A stretch of 34,352 nucleotides of DNA, taken from contig VBAH01000071.1 in NCBI GenBank assembly GCA_005884685.1, forward strand, positions 1 through 34,352, given 5' to 3'. The position numbers and the translations under genes were made by a program. Below are positions 15,211 through 23,907 of this stretch, piece by piece; the stretch's first letter is position 1; each line of letters opens with the position of its first letter. Origin of the DNA: Alphaproteobacteria bacterium. Its GTDB lineage: Bacteria; Pseudomonadota; Alphaproteobacteria; Rhizobiales; Xanthobacteraceae. The notes beneath the pieces were generated by a model. The model was given only the letters and a program-made list of their open reading frames with translations, did not search any database and had not been told where the DNA came from.

Positions 15211-16131
15211 TTACCCGGGCTTCCCGTCCACGTAGATCGCCAGAATGTCGCGCACTGCGCGGCAGCAGGGCGTCGGCACGCCGGCCTTCGCGCCCATGTC
15301 CACGACGGCGCCGGCCAGCCACGGCAGCTCGAGCGGCCGTCCGAGCTCCAGGTCGAGCGACATCGAGGCGCGCATGTCGGGCGACATGCCGTCGATATGG
15401 GCGAAGCGCTTCTCGGCGAAATCCGGGTCGAGCGCCACGCCCTGCGCGCGGCCGACCGCGACGACTTCCTTCATGACGTCGAGCGCGAACTGGCGCGCAT
15501 GCGGGTTGGCGCGGATCGGCCCGATGGTCGTGCGCATCGCCGAGGTGATGCTCGACATCGTCACGATGACCACGAACTTCTGCCACAGCTCGAGCGAGAT
15601 GTCGGGCGGGATGTCGGCCTTGATGTCGCTCGCCTTGCAGGCGTCGAGAAAAGCCTGCGCGCGGGTCGACACCTTGTTGTCGAACTCTCCGAAGGCGAGC
15701 CGTTCCATCGTGCCGGCCTTGCGGATCGCGCCCGGGCGGACGACCGAAACGCCGATATAGGCGGCGCCGCCGAGCAGGTGCTCGCGCCCGACGATGGGGC
15801 TGAGCATGTCGTCCTTGGTCACGCCGTTCTGCAACGAGATGATGCCGGTGTCGGGCCCGATAATGGGCAGAATCTGGCGCGCGGCAGTTTCCGTGTCGCG
15901 CAGCTTCACCGTGAAAATCACGATGTCGACCCTGCCGATGTTCGCCGGATTGTCGGTCGCCTGCACCTTGGGCAGATGCACTGCCCGGTCGCCTTCGAGC
16001 GCGATGCCATTTTGTTGCAGCGCTTTGAGGTTCTCGCCGCGCGCGATGAACGTCACGTCGTTGCCGCCGGCCTGCAGCCGTGCGCCATAATAGCCGCCGA
16101 GGCCGCCCGAACCCATGATCGCGATTTTCAC
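15211..16131 (-). CDS. 2-dehydropantoate 2-reductase family protein (ApbA/PanE-like)
   Basis: A 306-residue NADPH-dependent reductase-like protein with the Rossmann loop IMGSGGLGGYYGARL, the LQNGV motif and a C-terminal ApbA domain including GRPLELPWLAGAVVDMG. In true PanE (KPR) proteins a catalytic Lys is followed at +4 and +8 by conserved Asn. Here Lys185 of LWQKFVVIVTMSS is kept, but both Asn positions are replaced (Ile and Ser), so the substrate may not be ketopantoate. The reading frame allows a TTG start at 16137, but AAGGAG lies seven bases before the GTG at 16129-16131, which I choose. The glycosyltransferase gene ends 15 bases upstream, so the two form an operon. Confidence 0.82.
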   Translation of the reverse strand: MKIAIMGSGGLGGYYGARLQAGGNDVTFIARGENLKALQQNGIALEGDRAVHLPKVQATDNPANIGRVDIVIFTVKLRDTETAARQILPIIGPDTGIISLQNGVTKDDMLSPIVGREHLLGGAAYIGVSVVRPGAIRKAGTMERLAFGEFDNKVSTRAQAFLDACKASDIKADIPPDISLELWQKFVVIVTMSSITSAMRTTIGPIRANPHARQFALDVMKEVVAVGRAQGVALDPDFAEKRFAHIDGMSPDMRASMSLDLELGRPLELPWLAGAVVDMGAKAGVPTPCCRAVRDILAIYVDGKPG

Positions 16132-16146
16132 GTTCAATCTCCTTCG

Positions 16147-17529
16147 CTAATCCGACCGCATCCGCCGCCAGAGCGACGTGATGCTGGCACGCGGGTCCGT
16201 ATCGTCCCGCACTATCGCCTTGCGGCGCGCCAATTGCTCTACCTGATGCCAGGTCATTCGGCCTGTCTCGACCAATTGCGTCACCCAGAAGTGATCGTAA
16301 ACGAAGGGCTTGCCGGCCATGCGGCAGACCACGAGGTTCTGACACGCGACCGGACCCGGGATTGCGGCGACGCGCGCGGCTTCTGCCCGGGTGACAGCCG
16401 CGTTTTCGGCGGCGAGCGCTCGATACTGCGGGCTCGCGAGCAGATAGGCGAATTCGAGCCGGCTTGAGAGCAGAAGCCGAACGATCAGGATGCCGAGCAC
16501 GATCACGCTGATGACCTGCGGCGACCAGCCGGTGCGTAGCGGATCGCGCAGCAATCCGTCGTAGGCGACCCCGATACCCACCGCCGTCGCGAAGATCAGC
16601 TCGAACTGCGCGTTCTCGTCGACGCCGGCGCCGGATTTCTGGATGAGGCAAAGCGGCAGCGCGATGCCGATCAGCAGCGCGGAGAAGCGTGCAGGATTGC
16701 TGCGGCGCTCCGCCCAGGCCCAGATCGCCCACAGCACCATCGCGGGCAGGATGAATTGCAGGCGACCGAGCGTGGAGAGAGCGCGCGCCATGTGGTAGAC
16801 GCGCGGCATCAACATGTCGGGAATGAAATAGGGCGCGAACAGAAGCGCGCAGAGCGCAAGCCCGAGCGCCGCCGCGGCGCCCCCGACCAGCGCTGCCCGC
16901 AGCGCGAGCCGCCAGTTGTCGAGCGCGAGCCAGATCAGGGCGACCAGCGGCAGCGTGATGAAGTTGTGCTTGATGAATCCCGCGAACACCATCACCAGCA
17001 CGGCCGGCTCGACCGGGCGGCCTTCGGCGTGGCGTTGGAGGAACCAGGCGAACCCGGCCGCCATCACGGCGAGGTTCAACAGCTGCGGCTCGTTCATGCC
17101 GACGTAGAATTCGAAGAACCGCGCCATCGTGGCGACGAACCAGAAGCCCCCGATCAGCCGTCCAGCACGCGAGCCGCCGAACTGCCGCACGACGGCGGCG
17201 ACGGCCGCGCCGCTGGCGAGCGTCGCGACGAGCGAGACCGCGCGGCCGACATAGAGCGGATCGCCGAACAGGCGGCCGAGCCAGCCAAGCAGATAGTAGG
17301 AGAGCGGCGGGTAGTTGTTGGCAACGAGCCCATCGGGCGGCGGATAAAGCTCGGCGCCGCGCATCGCCTGGTCGGCGTGATAGGCGTTCCAGCCCTCGTT
17401 GCCCCAGATCTCCATGGGGAGGAAGGCGCGCCACACCGGCCACACCAGAAACAGCGCGGCGAGCGCGGCAATCGACCAGATCAGGATGGTGGTGAGCCGC
17501 GTCTGGGCGGCCGGAATGGCGCTTGGCAT
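16147..17529 (-). CDS. Polytopic membrane glycosyltransferase, GT-C fold (GT39/ArnT-like)
   Basis: A 460-residue integral membrane protein with about ten hydrophobic segments. The first external loop holds IWGNEGWNAYHADQAMRGAE followed by LVANNYPPLSYYLLGWL. The acidic residue after the first helix and the YPPL segment are typical of GT-C enzymes that take sugars from a polyprenyl-phosphate donor. The C-terminal 90 residues are soluble and include ACQNLVVCRMAGKPFVYDHF. Acceptor and sugar are unknown. It lies directly upstream of the reductase-family gene, which it probably shares a transcript with. Confidence 0.75.
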   Translation of the reverse strand: MPSAIPAAQTRLTTILIWSIAALAALFLVWPVWRAFLPMEIWGNEGWNAYHADQAMRGAELYPPPDGLVANNYPPLSYYLLGWLGRLFGDPLYVGRAVSLVATLASGAAVAAVVRQFGGSRAGRLIGGFWFVATMARFFEFYVGMNEPQLLNLAVMAAGFAWFLQRHAEGRPVEPAVLVMVFAGFIKHNFITLPLVALIWLALDNWRLALRAALVGGAAAALGLALCALLFAPYFIPDMLMPRVYHMARALSTLGRLQFILPAMVLWAIWAWAERRSNPARFSALLIGIALPLCLIQKSGAGVDENAQFELIFATAVGIGVAYDGLLRDPLRTGWSPQVISVIVLGILIVRLLLSSRLEFAYLLASPQYRALAAENAAVTRAEAARVAAIPGPVACQNLVVCRMAGKPFVYDHFWVTQLVETGRMTWHQVEQLARRKAIVRDDTDPRASITSLWRRMRSD

Positions 17530-17660
17530 CAGGCGGGGCTTGGTTCCGTTCGGGCCGCATCCTTAGAGGATGAAAGGAGCACCGAACAGGGGCCGTTGAA
17601 CGCAAGTCCGTGTAATGTCGTTACGCGGCGCAGCGGTCCTGGGCCTGTGGGGAGCGATGC

Positions 17661-18245
17661 ATGTTGACGTGCCTTGGTCGATCCTTACGCGGGGGACCGC
17701 TGATCGGCGCCATATTCTTTTCGTGTTTGCTGACGCCAAGCATGGGAGGGGACGATATTGCGTCCATCGAGCAGGCATTGCCCCGAAATTACGCCGGAGA
17801 GTTCCGATGGAGCGGCGACTCGATCCCACAGTCCGTCAAGCTCAAGCTGAATTTGTTCAAGCGGTTGGGTGCGGCCCAACTCGAGGCCATCGGCTGTGCG
17901 CGCTATGAAGTGCTTGATCGAATGACCGACATCGGCGTGCGTGTGGTCATCGATGCGCCGAGCCTGGAGGTGGAGATTTGGGAATTCTCTCCGTCGGGTA
18001 CCGGTGCTCCGATTTTCGAGACGAACGGCAGCCATAAGGGGCGGCTAACCGAAGACTTGCAGGCGATCGAGACGGAATGGATCACCCGTGACACCGGGCA
18101 ACGGGGACGGATGCAATTGCGAGCCGGCTCAGAACATACCTGCGCCGGACAGCAGGCAAGTCTGCGAGACCTATTGCCGCATTGGGCCGGTCCGCCATAC
18201 CGGACAGCCGAGAATCGGCTTCGCACGAGCACTCGGGCACCCTAG
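17661..18245 (+). CDS. Hypothetical exported protein
   Basis: A 194-residue protein I do not recognise. Residues 1-29 (with GGPLIGAIFFSCLLTPSMGG) look like a signal peptide or, with the Cys, a possible lipoprotein signal. The middle (EFRWSGDSIPQSVKLKLNLF, then VRVVIDAPSLEVEIWEFSP) suggests a beta-rich domain. GGGGAG lies at good spacing before the ATG. The last 35 residues look less structured and could reflect a frame change near the end. The gene is alone between the glycosyltransferase gene (divergent) and ugpB. Base use is less G+C-rich than in neighbouring genes, consistent with accessory origin. Confidence 0.6.
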   Translation: MLTCLGRSLRGGPLIGAIFFSCLLTPSMGGDDIASIEQALPRNYAGEFRWSGDSIPQSVKLKLNLFKRLGAAQLEAIGCARYEVLDRMTDIGVRVVIDAPSLEVEIWEFSPSGTGAPIFETNGSHKGRLTEDLQAIETEWITRDTGQRGRMQLRAGSEHTCAGQQASLRDLLPHWAGPPYRTAENRLRTSTRAP

Positions 18246-18273
18246 AATGTGATACGCGTTCACGGGTCCGTCA

Positions 18274-18292
18274 CCCGCCATTGTTAGGCGGG
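18274..18292. repeat. 6-bp hairpin upstream of ugpB
   Basis: CCCGCC (18274-18279) pairs with GGCGGG (18287-18292) around ATTGTTA. It lies 45 bases before the ugpB start and 28 bases past the preceding gene. It could be a terminator remnant or part of the ugpB leader. Confidence 0.35.
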
Positions 18293-18336
18293 ATCGCGCC
18301 CGCCACACGCCTGCGGGGATCAACAAGGAGAACCCT

Positions 18337-19647
18337 ATGTTTCGAGGCTTCACGCTGGGAGCAGCGACTGCCGTCGCGCTGATGGCGGCAACACCCGCCC
18401 ATGCCGTCGTCGAGCTGCAATGGTGGCACGCGATGACCGGCGGCAACAACGACGTCATCGTCAAGCTCGCCAACGAATTCAACGCCTCGCAGAGCGACTA
18501 CAAGGTCGTTCCGACGTACAAGGGCAGCTATCCCGACACCATGAACGCCGGCATCGCGGCGTTCCGTGCCGGCAACGCGCCGCACATCATGCAGGTGTTC
18601 GAGGTCGGCACCGCCACCATGATGGCGGCGACCGGCGCCGTGAAGCCGGTGCACGTGATGATGAAGGAGGCGGGCGAGAAGTTCGACAGCAACGCCTACC
18701 TGTCGGGCATCACCGGCTATTACTCGACCGCGAAGGGCGAGATGCTGTCGCTGCCGTTCAACTCGTCATCCACCGTGATGTGGATCAACAAGGACGCGCT
18801 GAAGAAGGCCGGCATCAACGAGATCCCGAAAACCTGGCCGGACGTGTTTGAGGCGGCGAGGAAGCTCAAGAAGGATCATCCGACCTGCGGATTCTCCAAC
18901 GCCTGGGTCACCTGGGTGAACCTGGAGCAGCTCTCGGCCTGGCACAATCAGCCGCTCTCCACCAAGGCGAACGGGCTCGACGGCTTCGACACCGTGCTGC
19001 AGTTCAATCACGATCTGCAGGTGAAGCACCTGCAGAACCTGATGGACCTGCAGAAGGACAAGACCTACGACTACTCCGGCCGCACCAATACGGGCGAAGG
19101 CCGCTTCACCTCGGGCGAGTGTCCGATCTTCCTCACCTCGTCAGGCTTCTTCGGCAATGTGAAGGCGAACGCGAAGTTCGACTGGACCAACGCGCCGATG
19201 CCCTATTACCCGGACGCCAAGGGCGCGCCGCAGAATTCGATCATCGGCGGGGCATCGCTCTGGGTGATGGGCGGCAAGAAGCCCGAGGAATACAAGGGCG
19301 TCGCGAAGTTCTTCACGTTCCTGTCCGACACCGATCGGCAGGTCGAGGTGCACAAGTCGTCCGGTTATCTGCCGATCACCAAGGCGGCCTACGCCAAGAC
19401 CAAGGCGTCCGGCTATTACAAGGACAACCCGTACCTCGAGACGCCGCTGCTCGAGTTGACCAACAAGGAGCCGACCGAGAATTCGCGCGGGCTTCGCCTC
19501 GGCAACATGGTGCAGTTGCGCGATGTGTGGTCGGAGGAGATCGAAGCCGCGCTCGCCGGCAAGAAGAGCGCCAAGGAAGCGCTCGACGCGGCGGTCACCC
19601 GCGGCAACACGATGTTGCGGCAGTTCGAGCGGACCGTGGCGAAGTAG
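18337..19647 (+). CDS. ugpB: sn-Glycerol-3-phosphate ABC transporter, periplasmic binding protein
   Basis: UgpB captures glycerol-3-phosphate (and often its diesters) in the periplasm for the UgpAEC importer. The 436-residue protein has a signal peptide (MFRGFTLGAATAVALMAATP, cleaved after AHA), then ELQWWHAMTGGNNDVIVKLA and FRAGNAPHIMQVFEVGTATM, which are close to known UgpB. LPFNSSSTVMWINKDALKKA follows. Length matches the family. CAAGGAGAACCCT precedes the ATG. It heads the ugp operon. A large hairpin separates it from ugpA, as is common where the binding protein must be made in excess. Confidence 0.95.
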   Translation: MFRGFTLGAATAVALMAATPAHAVVELQWWHAMTGGNNDVIVKLANEFNASQSDYKVVPTYKGSYPDTMNAGIAAFRAGNAPHIMQVFEVGTATMMAATGAVKPVHVMMKEAGEKFDSNAYLSGITGYYSTAKGEMLSLPFNSSSTVMWINKDALKKAGINEIPKTWPDVFEAARKLKKDHPTCGFSNAWVTWVNLEQLSAWHNQPLSTKANGLDGFDTVLQFNHDLQVKHLQNLMDLQKDKTYDYSGRTNTGEGRFTSGECPIFLTSSGFFGNVKANAKFDWTNAPMPYYPDAKGAPQNSIIGGASLWVMGGKKPEEYKGVAKFFTFLSDTDRQVEVHKSSGYLPITKAAYAKTKASGYYKDNPYLETPLLELTNKEPTENSRGLRLGNMVQLRDVWSEEIEAALAGKKSAKEALDAAVTRGNTMLRQFERTVAK

Positions 19648-19695
19648 GCGCCGCGCTGCGTCTCCTTGGACGCGGCGGAACAGTTGTTTGGGGGT

Positions 19696-19797
19696 TCCCT
19701 CCCCCCTTGAGGGGGAGGGACAGGGAGGGGGGTGTTCTGAAAAGCTTGCGCCATCCATTACCCCCCTCCCCAACCCTCCCCCTCAAGGGGGGAGGGA
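19696..19797. repeat. Long G/C-run inverted repeat between ugpB and ugpA
   Basis: Bases 19696-19719 and 19774-19797 are exact 24-base reverse complements (outer arms TCCCTCCCCCCTTGAGGG and onward). The interior also pairs partly (GGGAGGGGGG against CCCCCCTCCC). The + strand at 19711-19732 has four G-runs and could form a G-quadruplex. It lies 48 bases after ugpB and 41 bases before ugpA. Confidence 0.85.
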
Positions 19798-19838
19798 GCA
19801 CACCGAGCACGCGGCCGGCCGTGGTGGCCTACTGACCC

Positions 19839-20723
19839 ATGGAAAAGCGCGCGATCTTCTCCCACCGCCTACTGCCCTACGCGCTGCTCGTCCCGCAGCT
19901 CGTCATCACGCTGGTGTTCTTCTATTGGCCGGCGAGCCAGGCAGTGTGGCAGTCCTTCCTGCTGCAGGACGCGTTCGGGCTGTCGACCAGCTTCATCTGG
20001 TTCGACAATTATCGCGAGCTGTTCAGCCAGCCGGACTATTACCGCACCATCGGAACGACGCTGGTGTTCTCCGGCTCTGTTGCGATCCTCTCGCTGTCCA
20101 TCGCGCTGCTGCTCGCGACGCAAGCCGACAAGCAGCTCAAGGGCGCCGGCGTCTATCGCACCTTGCTGATCTGGCCGTACGCGGTGGCGCCCGCGGTCGC
20201 GGGCGTGCTGTGGGCTTTCATGTTCCAGCCCTCGCTCGGCATCGTCGCGCGCGGCTTGCGCGATTATCTCGGCATCGACTGGAATCCGTTGCTCGACGGC
20301 AACCAGGCGATGATCCTGGTGGTGCTCGCCGCCACCTGGAAGCAGATCTCGTACAATTTCCTGTTCTTCCTCGCCGGCCTGCAGGCGATCCCGCGCAGCG
20401 TCACCGAAGCTGCCGCGATCGACGGCGCGCGACCGCTGCGGCGCTTCTGGACCATCACGTTTCCGCTGCTCTCGCCCACTACGTTCTTCCTGATCGTGGT
20501 CAACATCGTGTACGCATTCTTCGACACGCTCGGCCTGATCGACACGATGACCGGCGGCGGCCCCGCCAAGGCGACCGAGACGCTGGTCTACAAGGTCTAT
20601 GCCGACGGACGCCTCGGCGGCGATCTCGGCGGCTCGGCGGCGCAATCCGTCATGCTGATGATCATCGTGATCGCGCTCACCGCGATCCAGTTCCGCTATG
20701 TCGAGAAGAAGGTGACCTACTGA
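19839..20723 (+). CDS. ugpA: sn-Glycerol-3-phosphate ABC transporter permease
   Basis: A 294-residue inner-membrane permease with six hydrophobic segments. The first is [20 protein letters not shown]. The cytoplasmic EAA loop ([20 protein letters not shown], near residue 200) is the contact for the ATPase UgpC. The wording of the N terminus ([20 protein letters not shown]) is typical of UgpA. The ribosome-binding site is weak (GGTGG about 14 bases before the ATG). Its stop codon overlaps the ATG of the next gene (TGATG), so a creatininase-family protein is translated with it instead of the usual ugpE directly following. Confidence 0.94.
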   Translation: MEKRAIFSHRLLPYALLVPQLVITLVFFYWPASQAVWQSFLLQDAFGLSTSFIWFDNYRELFSQPDYYRTIGTTLVFSGSVAILSLSIALLLATQADKQLKGAGVYRTLLIWPYAVAPAVAGVLWAFMFQPSLGIVARGLRDYLGIDWNPLLDGNQAMILVVLAATWKQISYNFLFFLAGLQAIPRSVTEAAAIDGARPLRRFWTITFPLLSPTTFFLIVVNIVYAFFDTLGLIDTMTGGGPAKATETLVYKVYADGRLGGDLGGSAAQSVMLMIIVIALTAIQFRYVEKKVTY

Positions 20724-21484
20724 TGCCATCGGTGATGTGGAAAGAGCTGACCGCGGAGGACCTGCGCGCCAAGGCAGCAGCCAATGCGACCGTGATTCTG
20801 CCGGTCGCCTCGATGGAGCAGCACGGCCCGCATCTGCCCGTCGGCGTCGATACCTACCTGTGCGAGGCCGTGTGCAAGGCCGGCGCCGAGATCGCCATCA
20901 AGGATGTGCCGGTGGTCGTGGCGCCGACGCTGTGGTGCGGGATGGCCGAGCATCACATGGCCTATGGCGGCACGTTCACGTTCGATATCCCGACCTACCG
21001 CGCGGTGCTGCTCGCGTTTCTCAGGAGCATCGAACGGCACGGATTCAAACGCGTGTTCATCATCAACGGCCACGGCGGCAACATCGCGGCGCTCAATGCG
21101 TTCCTGCCGGACTTCGCGCGCGAGACGGCGCTGAAGGTGCTGGCCACGACCTATTTCGAACTGTCGCAATCAGACCTCGGACAATTCCTCGAGGATCAGA
21201 AGCGCGTGCATCACGCCTGCGAGGTCGAAACCTCGATGATGATGGTGGTGGCGCCGGATACCGTGAAGCGGGATCGCTTCGCGGAAGCCTACGGCATGCT
21301 CGGCATGGAGGTCGACAAGGTGCTGCGCGGACCGCCGGCGCAATTCCACAACTTCAAGGCCATCACGCCGAGCGGGGTGATCGGCGATGCGCGGCGCGCC
21401 AGCGCCGACAAGGGCGGGAAGCTGCTCGCCGTGTGCGCCGAGGGGCTCGCGGCGGTGCTGAAGAACGAAAAGGTGTGGGGCTGA
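20723..21484 (+). CDS. Creatininase family protein (amidohydrolase)
   Basis: A 253-residue soluble protein of the creatininase family, metal-dependent amidohydrolases that also include MftE of mycofactocin maturation. Metal-binding motifs are ASMEQHGPHLPVGVDTYL (Glu32, His34, Asp43), IINGHGGN (His117) and HHACEVETS (Glu169). TLWCGMAEHHMAYGGTFTFD is the usual second block. The ATG overlaps the ugpA stop, and ugpE starts about 150 bases later, so it is embedded in a glycerol-3-phosphate importer operon. It may hydrolyse an imported amide or lactam, or serve an unrelated role. The substrate cannot be read from sequence. Confidence 0.88.
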   Translation: MPSVMWKELTAEDLRAKAAANATVILPVASMEQHGPHLPVGVDTYLCEAVCKAGAEIAIKDVPVVVAPTLWCGMAEHHMAYGGTFTFDIPTYRAVLLAFLRSIERHGFKRVFIINGHGGNIAALNAFLPDFARETALKVLATTYFELSQSDLGQFLEDQKRVHHACEVETSMMMVVAPDTVKRDRFAEAYGMLGMEVDKVLRGPPAQFHNFKAITPSGVIGDARRASADKGGKLLAVCAEGLAAVLKNEKVWG

Positions 21485-21567
21485 GATGGCGATCGTGCCA
21501 AACACTCCGTCATGCCCGGGCTTGACCCGGGCATCCCGCTTAGGGACGCACTGCCTTCCTTATCGGG

Positions 21568-21620
21568 GTGGCCGGGCACTAGGGCGTTCACGCCGGTCTT
21601 CGCGGGCTATGCCCGGCCAC
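21568..21620. repeat. Conserved-core hairpin element, copy A
   Basis: Arms GTGGCCGGGCA (21568-21578) and its exact reverse complement (21610-21620) enclose a 29-base core starting AGGGCGTTCACGCC and ending GGGCTA. The core is a diverged version of that in copies B to E. Just upstream, ATGCCCGGG (21512-21520) and its complement form a separate small hairpin. The element lies in the creatininase-ugpE gap, with ugpE's ribosome-binding site AAGGAGG a few bases after it. Confidence 0.8.
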
Positions 21621-21637
21621 GACGAAGGAGGCTGACG

Positions 21638-22486
21638 ATGGTCGAGAACCGGCCGTTCGGCAACATCCTGCCGCACCTGATCCTCTGGATCGGGATCGCA
21701 ATCGTGGCGTTCCCGGTCTATCTCGCCTTCGTCGGCTCGACGCACGAGCCGACCATCATCGCGAACGGGCAGATGCCGCTGCTGCCCGGACCGCATTTGG
21801 TCGAGAACTACTACCGCACGCTTTTCATCGGCACGAGCGGCACCACGCGCGAGCCGGTCTATACGATGCTGCTCAACTCGTTCGTGATGGCGATGGCGAT
21901 CGCGTGCGGCAAGATCTTCATCTCGATCCTCTCGGCCTATGCGATCGTGTATTTCAAGTTTCCGCTGCGCATGACGGCGTTCTGGGTGATCTTCATCACG
22001 CTGATGCTGCCGGTCGAGGTGCGCATCTACCCGACCTACAAGATCGCCGCCGATTTGAACCTGCTCGACACCTATGCGGGGCTGACCTTGCCGCTGGTCG
22101 CGTCCGCGACCGCGACGCTGCTGTTCCGTCAGTTCTTCATGACGGTGCCGGATGAGCTGGTGGAGGCCTCGCGCATCGACGGCGCCGGGCCGTTCCGCTT
22201 CTTCTTCGATACGCTCTTACCGCTCGCGCGCACCAACATGGCGGCGCTGTTCGTGATCCTGTTCATCTACGGCTGGAACCAGTACCTCTGGCCGCTGCTC
22301 ATCACCACGCGCGACGACATGCAGACCATCGTGATCGGCATCAAGAAGATGATCGTCACCTCCGATGCGCTGACCGAATGGCAGATCGTGATGGCAACCG
22401 CGATGCTGGCGATGCTGCCGCCGGTGCTGGTGGTGATCGCGATGCAGAAGCTGTTCGTGCGCGGGCTGGTGGAGACGGAGAAGTAA
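21638..22486 (+). CDS. ugpE: sn-Glycerol-3-phosphate ABC transporter permease
   Basis: A 282-residue inner-membrane permease, partner of UgpA. It begins [20 protein letters not shown], has six hydrophobic segments, and carries an EAA-type loop ([20 protein letters not shown]) near residue 180. The end [14 protein letters not shown] is typical of UgpE. AAGGAGG lies eight bases before the ATG at 21638. The frame is open further upstream through repeat sequence, which should not be counted as coding. It lies between the creatininase gene and ugpC. Confidence 0.94.
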   Translation: MVENRPFGNILPHLILWIGIAIVAFPVYLAFVGSTHEPTIIANGQMPLLPGPHLVENYYRTLFIGTSGTTREPVYTMLLNSFVMAMAIACGKIFISILSAYAIVYFKFPLRMTAFWVIFITLMLPVEVRIYPTYKIAADLNLLDTYAGLTLPLVASATATLLFRQFFMTVPDELVEASRIDGAGPFRFFFDTLLPLARTNMAALFVILFIYGWNQYLWPLLITTRDDMQTIVIGIKKMIVTSDALTEWQIVMATAMLAMLPPVLVVIAMQKLFVRGLVETEK

Positions 22487-22497
22487 TTTTTTGCGTC

Positions 22498-22534
22498 ATC
22501 ACCGGGCCGCCGCGCAGCGGCGAGACCCGGTGAT
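22498..22534. repeat. Hairpin after ugpE
   Basis: ATCACCGGG (22498-22506) pairs with CCCGGTGAT (22526-22534), with an inner GCCGC/GCGGC pairing. A run of six T lies before it at about 22487-22492, not after, so it is not an intrinsic terminator for ugpE. It may be a processing or stability element between ugpE and ugpC. Confidence 0.65.
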
Positions 22535-22572
22535 CCCGACAAGGAAGGTACGATGTTGCCCTCCTAAGCGGG

Positions 22573-22626
22573 ATGGCCGGGCACCAGGGCGTTTACGCCC
22601 GTCTTCGACGTGCTATGCCCGGCCAT
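22573..22626. repeat. Conserved-core hairpin element, copy B
   Basis: Arms ATGGCCGGGCA (22573-22583) and its exact reverse complement (22616-22626) hold the core AGGGCGTTTACGCCC plus GTCTTCGACGTGCTA at 22586-22615. It lies in the ugpE-ugpC gap, ending 17 bases before the ugpC start. Confidence 0.85.
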
Positions 22627-22643
22627 GACGAATGAGGGGTGTA

Positions 22644-23696
22644 ATGGCCGAAGTCACTCTCAAGGACGTCCGCAAGATCTATCCCGGCGGGGTCGAGGCC
22701 GTGAAAGGCATCACCTTCGACGTGCCGGACGGGCATTTCTGCGTGCTGGTCGGCCCGTCGGGCTGCGGCAAGTCGACGCTGCTGCGCATGATCGCGGGCG
22801 TGGAAACCATTTCGTCGGGCGAGATCCGCATCGGCGAGCGCGTCGTCAACGACATCGAGCCGTCCGAACGCGACATCGCGATGGTGTTCCAGAATTACGC
22901 GCTCTACCCGCATATGCGCGTCTACGACAACATGGCCTACGGGCTGCGCAACCGCAAAATGGACAAGGCCGAAATCGACCGCCGCGTGCGCGATGCCGCG
23001 CGCATCCTCGAGATCGAGCCGCTGCTCGATCGAAAGCCGCGTGCGCTCTCCGGCGGGCAGCGCCAGCGCGTCGCGATGGGACGCGCGATCGTGCGCTCGC
23101 CGAAGGCGTTCCTGTTCGACGAACCGCTCTCCAACCTCGACGCCAAGCTGCGCGTCTCGATGCGCGTCGAGATCCGCAAGCTGCAGAAGACCTTCGGCAC
23201 CACGTCGGTCTACGTGACGCACGACCAGCTCGAGGCGATGACGCTTGCCGACATGCTGGTGGTGATGAACGCCGGCCGCGTCGAGCAGATCGGGGCGCCG
23301 CTCGCGGTGTACGAGAAGCCCGCGACCACGTTCGTCGCGACCTTCATCGGCGCGCCCGCCATGAACCTGCTGACGATGTCGGGCGCAGAGCCCGCTCTGC
23401 TGCTCGGCAACGGCAGCATCCCCTCCGAAGGCGCGATCATCGGCATCCGTCCCGAGGATCTGGCGCTCGCGCCGCCCGGCGCGCCCGCCGACGGCGGCAT
23501 CGCGCTGCCGCTGACCGTCGTGGCGGTCGAGCGGGTCGGCCCGGAGAGCTTCGTTTATGGAACTCTGGACCGCGGGGACAGCATCATCGTGCGGCTGCCC
23601 GGCACCCATGCACCGGCGCCCGGGGAGCGGGCCGTGGCGGTCGCAAGCCGTGCAAAACTGCATGTGTTCAGCGCGGACGGCGGCCGGCGGCTGTAG
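22644..23696 (+). CDS. ugpC: sn-Glycerol-3-phosphate ABC transporter ATP-binding protein
   Basis: A 350-residue ATPase of the MalK/UgpC class that powers UgpA-UgpE. Walker A is GPSGCGKST (37-45), the signature is LSGGQ (135-139), Walker B is FLFDE (156-160) and the switch His is His193 in [10 protein letters not shown]. The C-terminal regulatory region ([14 protein letters not shown] and [14 protein letters not shown]) is the MalK-type OB domain. I start at ATG 22644 (MAEVTLKDV), which has AGGGG at good spacing; an ATG twelve bases earlier lacks a site. Last gene of the ugp operon; no ugpQ phosphodiesterase gene follows. Confidence 0.95.
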   Translation: MAEVTLKDVRKIYPGGVEAVKGITFDVPDGHFCVLVGPSGCGKSTLLRMIAGVETISSGEIRIGERVVNDIEPSERDIAMVFQNYALYPHMRVYDNMAYGLRNRKMDKAEIDRRVRDAARILEIEPLLDRKPRALSGGQRQRVAMGRAIVRSPKAFLFDEPLSNLDAKLRVSMRVEIRKLQKTFGTTSVYVTHDQLEAMTLADMLVVMNAGRVEQIGAPLAVYEKPATTFVATFIGAPAMNLLTMSGAEPALLLGNGSIPSEGAIIGIRPEDLALAPPGAPADGGIALPLTVVAVERVGPESFVYGTLDRGDSIIVRLPGTHAPAPGERAVAVASRAKLHVFSADGGRRL

Positions 23697-23717
23697 CTCG
23701 CCGTCAGGGCCGGGCAA

Positions 23718-23833
23718 AGCCCGTCAAAGACGGGCGTAGACGCCCTGGTGCTCAGCCATCCACGTTTTCCTTGCGGGAACCAAGAGGTGGATGCCCCGGC
23801 CATAAGGGCGTTCACGCCCGTCTTTGACGGGCT
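23718..23833. repeat. Conserved-core hairpin element, copies C and D in inverted pair
   Basis: Copy D (23805-23833) reads AGGGCGTTCACGCCC then GTCTTTGACGGGCT. Copy C (23718-23746) is its reverse complement with two mismatches in 29. The pair can form one long hairpin between ugpC and the hsp20 promoter and may separate the two transcription units. Each copy also has its own GGCCGGGC-type flanks. Confidence 0.85.
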
Positions 23834-23872
23834 ATGGGCCGGGCATGACGAAAAAGGGGCAAATCCCTTATT

Positions 23873-23901
23873 CTTGAACCCTTAACCAGCCCGCCCCATA
23901 T
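23873..23901 (+). promoter_or_regulatory. Sigma-32 (RpoH) type heat-shock promoter of hsp20
   Basis: CTTGAA (23873-23878) and CCCCATAT (23894-23901) are separated by 15 bases, an excellent match to the sigma-32 consensus. Transcription would start near 23908, about 93 bases before the hsp20 start codon. The position ahead of a small heat-shock gene supports it. Confidence 0.8.
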
Positions 23902-23907
23902 TTGGAC

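Noticed and set aside
15134-17605. An 823-codon minus-strand open frame
   Set aside because: It overlaps the reductase-like and glycosyltransferase genes in another frame of the same strand and runs through repeat sequence at both ends.
21512-21637. N-terminal extension of ugpE
   Set aside because: These codons fall in a palindromic repeat, and the true ATG at 21638 has AAGGAGG before it.
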